Shown here piece after piece: positions 17,657 to 25,018 of a stretch of DNA of 64,000 nt. Under the pieces are notes generated by a model, which made no database searches, was not told where the DNA came from, and saw only the letters and a list, made by a program, of their open reading frames with translations. The stretch is from Paraburkholderia oxyphila NBRC 105797 (GTDB taxonomy: Bacteria > Pseudomonadota > Gammaproteobacteria > Burkholderiales > Burkholderiaceae), in assembly GCF_000685075.1 (NCBI RefSeq), contig NZ_BAYD01000040.1, forward strand, positions 1 to 64,000. Reading direction: 5' to 3'. The position numbers were made by a program, and so were the translations under genes. Within the stretch, counting starts at the first letter, position 1; every line of letters starts with the position of its first letter.

Positions 17657-18609
17657 CGTTGGCGCAGCCTCGGGTTGGATACGATTTGACACAGGTCCGC
17701 AATGAGCACGAGCACCAGATAGGCCGCACAGAACACCATCACACACCCTTGCACGAGTGGCATATCGCGATTCGTGACGGCATCGACCATCAGGCTCGCG
17801 AGGCCCGGATAGTTGAAAATGGACTCGACGATCACCACGCCGCCAAACAGGTAGGACAGACTCAGCGCCACCGCATTGGCGATCGGTCCAATCGTGTTCG
17901 GCAAGATGTGGCGCAAGACGATCCACACAGGCGAGGTGCCCTTGAGCACTGCCATCTCGACATACGGAGAATTGAGCTGATCGAGCACTGCGGCGCGCGT
18001 CATGCGCGCCATCTGCGCCACGATCACGCAGCACAGCGTCATGACGGGCAGGGCGTAAATGCGCAGCAAGCCGTCGAACGAAGTGACCTCGGAGAGATAC
18101 GACAGCGCGGGCAGCCAGCGCAGTTTGACCGCGAAAATCAGCACGCCAATCGTCGCGATCAGGAACTCGGGAACCGCGACGGTCGAAAGCGTCACGACGT
18201 TCAGCGCGCGATCAAGCAGCGACCCGCGAAACATCGCCGACAGGATGCCAATCAGCAGTGCGACAGGTACCGACACCAGCGTCGTCAACCCAGCCAGCAT
18301 CAGCGAGTTGGGCAAGCGCGACGCGATGAGCTGGCTGACCGGCATGCTGTTTGACAACGACGTCCCAAAGTCGCCAGTCACGACATGTAGCAGCCAGTGG
18401 GCGTAACGCAGTAGCGCAGGCTGATCAAGCCCGAACTGATGTCGCAACGCCGCCACGGCTTCGGGCGTGGCGGCCTGACCGAGTGCCTGCTGGGCCGCAT
18501 CGCCCGGCAACAGGCCCGTCATGCCAAACACAGCCGCCGACACCAGCAGCAAGGTCAGCAAGGCCAGACCGAGCCTCGTGGCGATGAGTCTTTGTGCATG
18601 TGCGTTCAT
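17653..18609 (-). CDS. ABC transporter permease, DppB type
   Basis: This 318-residue permease has an N-terminal helix, then the conserved segment PGDAAQQALGQAATPEAV (about 35-52), a periplasmic loop and five more helices. The cytoplasmic coupling loop is AVLKGTSPVWIVLRHILPN. It pairs with the DppC-type subunit to form the channel. It is separated from the binding-protein gene by 121 bp that contain a strong hairpin. This would allow the binding protein to be made in excess of the membrane parts. Confidence 0.93.
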   Translation of the reverse strand: MNAHAQRLIATRLGLALLTLLLVSAAVFGMTGLLPGDAAQQALGQAATPEAVAALRHQFGLDQPALLRYAHWLLHVVTGDFGTSLSNSMPVSQLIASRLPNSLMLAGLTTLVSVPVALLIGILSAMFRGSLLDRALNVVTLSTVAVPEFLIATIGVLIFAVKLRWLPALSYLSEVTSFDGLLRIYALPVMTLCCVIVAQMARMTRAAVLDQLNSPYVEMAVLKGTSPVWIVLRHILPNTIGPIANAVALSLSYLFGGVVIVESIFNYPGLASLMVDAVTNRDMPLVQGCVMVFCAAYLVLVLIADLCQIVSNPRLRQR

Positions 18610-18672
18610 CGAATTTCATGTCCTTCACGAGAATTCGTATCCATCGACGCGGCTTGGTTGCGTCTGTCGTCG

Positions 18673-18698
18673 GCGCTGCGGGCGTTGCCCGGCAGCGC
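18673..18698. other. Strong intercistronic hairpin between binding protein and permease genes
   Basis: GCGCTGCGGGC and GCCC-G-GCAGCGC pair as an 11-bp stem with one bulged base and a GTT loop. It lies 32 bp after the binding-protein stop on the minus strand and has no T-run. In many binding-protein operons such a structure protects the upstream message from 3' decay; that role is inferred here. Confidence 0.55.
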
Positions 18699-18730
18699 GA
18701 CCACAATGCGTTGCTACCGCGTAACGTCCT

Positions 18731-20347
18731 TCAAGCCGTCAACCACACATGCTCTGCGAACATGAAACCCATCAGCCCGGCCAGTGGAATCGAGCCAAGG
18801 CCCTGCAGCTTTGTCGTATGGGCATCGAGGACGCTCAGGAACATCGGAATGCCAATACCACCGCTCTCGTTCACCAGCACTTGCATGTCGCCGTATATCT
18901 TCTTGCGCTTGGCCTCGTCACGCTCTCCACGCGCGGCGAGCAGCATCTGGTCGAACTGCGCGCTCTTCCAGTTCGCCTCGTTCCACGGCGCGTCGGACTT
19001 GAAGAATTGCGTGAACAACACATCAGGACTCGGCCGGGCATTCACCGCACCATAGCCGAGCGGATGCTTCATCCAGTGGTTCGACCAGTACCCATCCGCT
19101 GGCACACGGCTCACCTGCAGGTTCACGCCCGCCTGTTGCGCGGCCTGCTGAAGCAGGATGGCCATGTCGACCGATCCGGCGGCCGCTGGCGAGGCAAACA
19201 CCTGGAGCGGCGTGTTGCCCAGATTTGCCTTGCGGAAATGAAACTTCGCCTTATCCGGGTCGAAGGCGCGTTGCGGCAAACCCGCGAAGTAATACCGGCT
19301 GGTCGGATCGATGGGTTGGTCGTTGCCGATCGCGCCGTAGCCCTGGAATATCGCACTCTTCAACTGCTCGCGATTCTGCAGGTACTTCATGCCCATACGA
19401 AAATCCTGATTACCGGTAATTCCACCCTCGTCGCGCATGATCAGGTCCGTGTACTGCCCCGTCTTCGTCTCGAGCACCGTATATCCCGGCGTACTCTTGA
19501 TGCGTGCGCTCGAGCGGGGGCTGACTGCAGTGATCAGTTGCACGTCGCCGGCAAGCAGCGCGTTCACGCGCGCGGACTCGTCGCTGATGCCAATCAGTTC
19601 GACCTCGTCGAGATGCGGCAAGCCCGGCTTCCAGTAGTGCTCGTTCCTGACGCCTACCGTGTTCACGCCCGGCGCAAACGTCTTGAGCTTGAAGGGGCCC
19701 GTGCCCACTGCCGTCGAGAAATTCCGGGTGCCGTCCTTGACAATCAGGAAATGCGAATCGGCGAGAATGACGGGCAAATCCGCGTTTGCACCCGTCAAGG
19801 TAATCGTCACTTCGTTCGGCCCGGTGGCCTTCACTTCCTTGAACTGCTCGGCGACCGCCATCACCTTCGACGCAGTGGCGGGGTCCTTGTGGCGCATGAG
19901 TGAATACACCACGTCGGCCGGTGCCAACGGCTTGCCATCGTGAAACTGCACGCCCTTGCGCAGCTTCGCGACCCAGACGATCGCATCTTTCGAATCGAGC
20001 GATTCAGCTAGCGACATCTGCGCGCCCAGATGCGAATCGAGTTCGGTCAGGCCGTTGTAGAAGAAATAGCAGCGTACGTAGTCGGTACCGAGCGCACCTC
20101 TGGCCGGATCGAGTGTATCCGCGGTCGATGCGGATTGCGTCGCCACGCGAACCTTGCCGCCCTGCCTCGGCGTGCCTTGCGCGCGCGCCGGGCGGCTCGC
20201 GGCAAGCAGGCTGCCGCCGGTCAGCGACATGATGCCTGCGGCCGTCAATGCGCGCAGCACGTCGCGACGCGACGCCCCCTTCGCCGTCAAGCCCGCGAGA
20301 CCGGCGTCGGGCTGCTTTAAACCGTATTGCGAATGTTCCTTGCTCAT
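18731..20347 (-). CDS. Periplasmic substrate-binding protein of the oligopeptide-type ABC transporter
   Basis: This 538-residue solute-binding protein of the SBP_bac_5 family has a twin-arginine signal (ASRRDVLRALTAAG at about 25-38, cleavage near ARA-QG at 55). Export is therefore probably by Tat, already folded. The family fold follows, with the signature segment WVAKLRKGVQFHDGKPLAPA near 130. It binds the imported solute and feeds the two permeases. GGAGAGAG precedes the ATG. The amine-oxidase-like gene starts upstream on the same strand, which ties transport to amine or amino-acid oxidation. Confidence 0.93.
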   Translation of the reverse strand: MSKEHSQYGLKQPDAGLAGLTAKGASRRDVLRALTAAGIMSLTGGSLLAASRPARAQGTPRQGGKVRVATQSASTADTLDPARGALGTDYVRCYFFYNGLTELDSHLGAQMSLAESLDSKDAIVWVAKLRKGVQFHDGKPLAPADVVYSLMRHKDPATASKVMAVAEQFKEVKATGPNEVTITLTGANADLPVILADSHFLIVKDGTRNFSTAVGTGPFKLKTFAPGVNTVGVRNEHYWKPGLPHLDEVELIGISDESARVNALLAGDVQLITAVSPRSSARIKSTPGYTVLETKTGQYTDLIMRDEGGITGNQDFRMGMKYLQNREQLKSAIFQGYGAIGNDQPIDPTSRYYFAGLPQRAFDPDKAKFHFRKANLGNTPLQVFASPAAAGSVDMAILLQQAAQQAGVNLQVSRVPADGYWSNHWMKHPLGYGAVNARPSPDVLFTQFFKSDAPWNEANWKSAQFDQMLLAARGERDEAKRKKIYGDMQVLVNESGGIGIPMFLSVLDAHTTKLQGLGSIPLAGLMGFMFAEHVWLTA

Positions 20348-20401
20348 TGACTCTCTCCGCGACTGTCTTTGTAGTCACCAGGTGCTTTTGATCCGGCTTG
20401 T

Positions 20402-21676
20402 TTAATAGAAAATGTCTTTGATGCGGTAATACGTGCCCACGATGGGCAGGAACCATGGCTTGCCGGTGTGACCCGGAATTGCCGGCCAGGGCAAATCGCG
20501 CCACGGGTTCGCGTCCCCTCTGCCCTCGATGACATTCGCCATCACCTGGCCCATGTGGGTTGACATTTGCGTGCCGTGTCCGCTGTAGCCCATCGAGAAG
20601 TAGATGCCGTCATGCTGGCCCGCACGCGGCAGACGATCGACCGTCATGTCGACGAGACCGCCCCAGCAATAGTCAATGCGAGCCGTCGCCAATTCCGGAA
20701 ACATCGCCGCGAGCCCCCGTTGCAGGATCCGCCCGCTCCTGGCATCGGAGGGTTGCTCCGATGCGGAAAAGCGCGCGCGGCCACCGAACAGCAGGCGAGA
20801 ATCCGGCGTGATCCGGAAGTAGTTGTGCATCAGGCGCGTGGTCGTATACGCGCGCCGGTTCGGCAGCAGTCGCGCCAGCGTCGCCGGTGCAAGCGGCTCC
20901 GTGACGACGATAAACGAACCCACCGGCGCAAGACGCCTGCGGTACCAGCCAAAGGGGCCGTGCCGCGACGGACCCGTCGCGACGAAGACCTGCTTTGCAT
21001 CAAGCTCACCGCGCTCCGAGACGATCCGGTATCCGCCACCATTCCTTGAAATCGCCGACACGGGCGCGTGCTCATGGAGCGTCGCGCCATGGCGCACGGC
21101 GGCGTTTGCAAGGCCGACGGCGAAACGTCCCATGTGCATCTGGCCACCGTGGCGTTGCAACAGGCCACCATGAAAGCTGTCCGACTGCACTTCGTCGCGA
21201 ATGCGGTCTCTGCCGATCAATTCGATGTCCTGATCGACTTCGCGATAGATGATCTCGGCCGTCTTCGCCAGATATTCGAAGTGACGCGGTTTTGAAGCGA
21301 GCTTCAGCTTGCCCGAGGGAAGATAGTCGCAGTCGATACCCTCCTCGCGGATCAACCGCTCGACCGTATCGACGGCCGACGCATACGCCAGGTAACAGGC
21401 CCGGGCCCGCTCTACGCCGACCTGCGCGACGAGGGACGCGAAATCCTGCGCGACACCCGTGTTCACCTGGCCGCCGTTGCGCCCCGACGCGCCGCCACCG
21501 ATACGTCCCGCGTCCAGCACGGCCACCGAGGCGCCGCGCCGCGCAAGAGCAAGCGCCGCGGACAGGCCAGTGAATCCGCCACCGATCACGGCCACGTCGA
21601 CCCGGCCCTGCACCGGCGCATCGGCAACGGCCTGCAGCGGCGGGGCGGTGTCGAGCCAGTAGGAGTCGAGTTTCAT
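20402..21676 (-). CDS. FAD-dependent amine/amino-acid oxidoreductase (DAO family, PuuB-like)
   Basis: This 424-residue flavoprotein has an FAD-binding GGGFTGLSAALALARRGA motif (about 32-49) and GGGASGRNGGQVNTG (about 58-72). The C-terminal part contains YCWGGLVDMTVDRLPRAG. It resembles gamma-glutamylputrescine oxidase and other DAO-fold amine oxidases, which deaminate a primary or secondary amine with O2. The ATG at 21676 has GAGGAGAC upstream; a much longer frame starting near 22120 overlaps the aminotransferase and is rejected. Flanking genes (aminotransferase, semialdehyde dehydrogenase, PucR) fit polyamine or omega-amino-acid breakdown. The exact substrate is not decided by sequence. Confidence 0.88.
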   Translation of the reverse strand: MKLDSYWLDTAPPLQAVADAPVQGRVDVAVIGGGFTGLSAALALARRGASVAVLDAGRIGGGASGRNGGQVNTGVAQDFASLVAQVGVERARACYLAYASAVDTVERLIREEGIDCDYLPSGKLKLASKPRHFEYLAKTAEIIYREVDQDIELIGRDRIRDEVQSDSFHGGLLQRHGGQMHMGRFAVGLANAAVRHGATLHEHAPVSAISRNGGGYRIVSERGELDAKQVFVATGPSRHGPFGWYRRRLAPVGSFIVVTEPLAPATLARLLPNRRAYTTTRLMHNYFRITPDSRLLFGGRARFSASEQPSDARSGRILQRGLAAMFPELATARIDYCWGGLVDMTVDRLPRAGQHDGIYFSMGYSGHGTQMSTHMGQVMANVIEGRGDANPWRDLPWPAIPGHTGKPWFLPIVGTYYRIKDIFY

Positions 21677-21744
21677 CCGCAGTCTCCTCAGGTGCGCCGC
21701 ACGAGGTTCAAGTGCAATAGGTACATACCGACTGGAGACATTCG

Positions 21745-23043
21745 TCAGTTCACCTGCATCGTGGCTTTCAACGCCCGCCCGAACATCTGGAGGGCTTCGG
21801 CCACGTCCTGGTCTGAAACGGTCAGTGGGCCCAGAAAACGCACGACGTTGCGCTCGACACCGCACTTGATCAGCAGCAAACCCTCTTCGCGCGCGGCATC
21901 CAGCACCCGTTGCACGAGCGCGGCTGCGGGGGCTTTCGTCGCACGATCCGTCACGAACTCGACCGCGCACATGGCGCCGACCTGACGAATCTCGCCAATC
22001 TCGTCGTATGTTTCGCGCAACGATTCGAGACCATGGCGCAGTTGCGCGCCGATTTTCCGGCTGCGCTCGAGCAAATTTTCCTGTTCGAAAATATCGAGCA
22101 CCGCATTCGCCGCTGCGCACGCCAGCGGATTACCGCCGTACGTGCCGCCAAGGCCGCCCGGTTGCGGTGCATCCATGATGTCGGCCCGGCCGACCACGCC
22201 CGAGAGCGGCAAGCCGCCGGCCAGACTCTTGGCGACAGTCACGAGATCCGGCTGGATGCCGGCGTGCTCAAAGCCGAACATTTTTCCGGTACGGCCAAAG
22301 CCGGTCTGAATCTCGTCGGCAATCAACACGATACCGTGTTGCTGGGTGAGCGCGCGCAATCCCTGCATGAACTCCGGCGGCGCAGCAAGAAATCCGCCAT
22401 CGCCCTGCACCGGTTCAATGATGATCGCGGCCACACGTTCCGCGGCAATCTGCGTATCGAAGACGGTCTGCAGCGCGGCCAGCGCATCTTCCGTACTCAC
22501 GCCGCGATAGGCGTTCGGATAGGGGGCGTGATAGACGTCCGGCGCGAACGGCCCAAAGTTCTGCTTGTACGGGGCGCTCATGCCGGTGAGCGTCATGCCG
22601 AGCAGCGTGCGGCCATGAAAGCCGCCGCGGAACGCAATCACGCCGGGCCGGTTGGTGAAGCCACGCGCAATCTTGATCGCGTTCTCGACCGCTTCGGCGC
22701 CGGTCGTGAGGAACACCGACTTATAGCCCGCTCCAGGCGCAACCAGTTCGGAAAGGCGTGCTGCAAGCCGCACATACGGGTCGTAGCCCACGACCTGGAA
22801 GCAGACATGCGAAAACGACTCGAGCTGTTGCTGCACTGCAGAAACCACGGCCGGATGATTGTGACCGACGTTCAGCACGCCGATCCCCCCCACGAAGTCC
22901 AGATATTTGCGTCCCACCGCATCCCATAAGTAAGCACCCGCGGCACGCCGTGCCGAAATCGGATGGGCTGTCACTACACCGCGTGCCACGTAATCGCCGC
23001 GCGTGGCGGCCACGTCGTCACCGAAATCCTGATTTTTCGCCAT
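21745..23043 (-). CDS. gabT: 4-aminobutyrate--2-oxoglutarate aminotransferase-type enzyme
   Basis: This 432-residue class III PLP aminotransferase has EAVENAIKIAR, the FRGGFHGRTLLGMTLTG segment, the PLP-binding Asp in IADEIQTGFGRTG (about 238-250) and the Schiff-base Lys in TVAKSLAGGLPLS (about 270). It is closest in pattern to GABA transaminase (GabT/PuuE), which moves the omega-amino group to 2-oxoglutarate and leaves a semialdehyde. The semialdehyde could be oxidised by the gabD-like enzyme across the divergent promoter. The ATG at 23043 has GAGGGTGA upstream; a GTG nine bases earlier is less likely. Confidence 0.88.
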   Translation of the reverse strand: MAKNQDFGDDVAATRGDYVARGVVTAHPISARRAAGAYLWDAVGRKYLDFVGGIGVLNVGHNHPAVVSAVQQQLESFSHVCFQVVGYDPYVRLAARLSELVAPGAGYKSVFLTTGAEAVENAIKIARGFTNRPGVIAFRGGFHGRTLLGMTLTGMSAPYKQNFGPFAPDVYHAPYPNAYRGVSTEDALAALQTVFDTQIAAERVAAIIIEPVQGDGGFLAAPPEFMQGLRALTQQHGIVLIADEIQTGFGRTGKMFGFEHAGIQPDLVTVAKSLAGGLPLSGVVGRADIMDAPQPGGLGGTYGGNPLACAAANAVLDIFEQENLLERSRKIGAQLRHGLESLRETYDEIGEIRQVGAMCAVEFVTDRATKAPAAALVQRVLDAAREEGLLLIKCGVERNVVRFLGPLTVSDQDVAEALQMFGRALKATMQVN

Positions 23044-23073
23044 GAAGTTCACCCTCGAAGAATGAACTCATCG

Positions 23074-23114
23074 TAGGAACACAATAAATTGACCGGTATC
23101 TACAAAGAGTAGGA
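23074..23114. promoter_or_regulatory. Two TAGGA direct repeats in the gabT-pucR divergent promoter
   Basis: TAGGAA occurs at 23074 and again at 23110, 36 bp apart, in the 242-bp region between the aminotransferase and PucR starts. The same TAGGA element occurs as an inverted pair at 24861-24877, before the next plus-strand gene. This makes it a candidate binding motif for the PucR regulator. The evidence is sequence recurrence only. Confidence 0.4.
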
Positions 23115-23285
23115 AAATCGACCCGCTTTTTCATATTTTCTATCGTTGCACTGTTTCGCCCACAGGCGAAAACTCCCTCCGGTTCCATGCGGAACCGACC
23201 GGATGCGCCGCCGGCCGTGCCAACGAACGGGCGCGACGCGGGCGATCGGCATGTCCCCCTACGGCAACGAAGCTACGGAGCCCCC

Positions 23286-24851
23286 ATGAAACTCGACACG
23301 GCGATCCGCGAAACCATTCTTCGTGAAGCCAGCGTCGTAGCCGGCAACGGCTGTCTGGAGCGCGAGATAACGTGGGTTCATATGGTCGACCATCCGGACA
23401 TCGCGAACTGGGTCAAGGCAGGCGAATTGTTGCTCACAACGGGCTATAACTGGCCGACCAGCGCGGCGGCATCAAGAGATCTGGTCAGAAAGTTGAGCGC
23501 GGTCGGACTGGTTGGCGTCGTGCTGGCGGTACCTCATTTCCGCGACCACTTTCCTCCTGAGGCACTGGAGGAAGCGGACCAGGTCGGTCTGCCCCTGCTC
23601 GAGCTTCCCTGGGAGGTACCGTTCAGCGAGGTCACGCACGAAATCCTCGCGAAGATCATCAATTTCCAGGGCGACATTATCGAGCGCTCCGAACAGCTTC
23701 ACCGGGCGTTGACGAACGCCGCCGTCTCGGCCACGAGCCTGTCCGATATCGCGCGTGCCATGACAGGTCTGCTCGGCCGGGCTGTCACCTTTACTGACCC
23801 GATGGGACACGTGTTAGGCGGATCCGATTCCCCGGAGGTCCTGGCGCAGCGTGAGGCCCAATTCGTGCGGGCCGTGGAAAGCCCCGGGATATCTGTGGAC
23901 CCCAGGAACGCGCAACGTCCGTCCGTCGTCAAGTTCGACACCGAGCACGGCAGCCACTGCCTGAGCCTGCCCGTGCGTCTTCACGATGCCATCGTCGCAC
24001 TGATCTGGCTTGATCTGGCCGGCTGCGAAGCGCAGGAACTGGACGCACGGGCGATCGAACACGCGAGTGTGGTTGCAGCGCTGCACATGATGCATCAGAG
24101 GCAGCTCACGGAGCAGGAAGACCGGCTTGGCTATGCGCTCGTCGCGGGCCTGCTCGACGGAGAGTTTTCGGCTTCGGCGAACGCGCTCGAACGTGCCCGG
24201 GTCTACGGCTGGAGCGACTCCAAACCCTATCGCGTATGCCTGATCCTGCTTGACGAACCTATTCCGCTCACGCCCGAAGGGCTGCAGCGGCGCGAGCGCT
24301 GGGTCGAGCTTCTGAAGCGCCAGTTGCGTTTGAGGAAACAGCCTGAGCTCATGGTCCTCTGGCTCAACCAGATCAAACTGATCTTGCCCGCGGACATCGG
24401 GCCGGAGAGCATCTGGGAAGCGATATCCGATCGCGGCGCTGCAATGGCTGTCAGCCGTGTGCATACCGGCGTACAGGGCATGGCGATCGGGGCGCAGGAC
24501 GTCGATGCCCTGCTGCCGACGTTGCGCCCGGGCCGTCTGCATCAATTCGACGAGATCCTGTTTCCTCGCGCCCTGCTCGGCGATGCCAACGCGCGCGACA
24601 TGCTGATCGACAGATTGATCGGGCCCCTGACCGAAAAGCGCCGCGGCGAATCCATGCTGGAGACGCTCCATACCCTGACTGAGGAGGGTTTCCAGCTTGC
24701 CAGCACCGCCAGGGCACTCGGCATTCACATCAGTACGCTGCGATACCGGCTGGAGCGGATCGAGAGCATCCTGAACGTGTCGCTCGAGGACCCCAAGGTG
24801 CGCTTTCAGGTACAGGTGGCAATGGCACTCTACCAGCTTCGCGAAGAATGA
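23286..24851 (+). CDS. PucR-family transcriptional regulator
   Basis: This 521-residue protein has an N-terminal PucR ligand-sensing domain (about 20-125, with EITWVHMVDHPDI and WVKAGELLLTTGY). A central GGDEF-like/CdaR region follows, and then a C-terminal helix-turn-helix (about 470-515, FQLASTARALGIHISTLRYR). PucR proteins activate purine, GABA, polyamine or amino-acid catabolism in response to a pathway compound. It lies between two oppositely transcribed catabolic arms and is their obvious regulator. The ATG at 23286 has CGGAG five bases upstream; in-frame sequence further upstream is Pro/Arg-rich and not part of the family. Confidence 0.92.
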   Translation: MKLDTAIRETILREASVVAGNGCLEREITWVHMVDHPDIANWVKAGELLLTTGYNWPTSAAASRDLVRKLSAVGLVGVVLAVPHFRDHFPPEALEEADQVGLPLLELPWEVPFSEVTHEILAKIINFQGDIIERSEQLHRALTNAAVSATSLSDIARAMTGLLGRAVTFTDPMGHVLGGSDSPEVLAQREAQFVRAVESPGISVDPRNAQRPSVVKFDTEHGSHCLSLPVRLHDAIVALIWLDLAGCEAQELDARAIEHASVVAALHMMHQRQLTEQEDRLGYALVAGLLDGEFSASANALERARVYGWSDSKPYRVCLILLDEPIPLTPEGLQRRERWVELLKRQLRLRKQPELMVLWLNQIKLILPADIGPESIWEAISDRGAAMAVSRVHTGVQGMAIGAQDVDALLPTLRPGRLHQFDEILFPRALLGDANARDMLIDRLIGPLTEKRRGESMLETLHTLTEEGFQLASTARALGIHISTLRYRLERIESILNVSLEDPKVRFQVQVAMALYQLREE

Positions 24852-24860
24852 CTTGCTTAT

Positions 24861-24877
24861 TCCTACGTTTCATAGGA
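24861..24877. promoter_or_regulatory. TCCTA-N7-TAGGA inverted repeat
   Basis: This 5-bp inverted repeat with a 7-base spacer starts 9 bp after the PucR stop and about 140 bp before the FAD/Fe-S dehydrogenase start. It shares the TAGGA half-site with the two direct repeats upstream of the PucR gene. It is a candidate operator for the plus-strand arm of the cluster. Confidence 0.4.
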
Positions 24878-25018
24878 TGACCGCGACTTTTCTTCACGCT
24901 TAAATCCGCTTACCAACTGTCGTACTCACACGCCGGCGATCATGGCGAGTGCGGTTTGGAAGGCAACGCGGAGGCGACTCAACTCAACGCCTCGCGTCAA
25001 CGATTTGAGCGTGAATCA

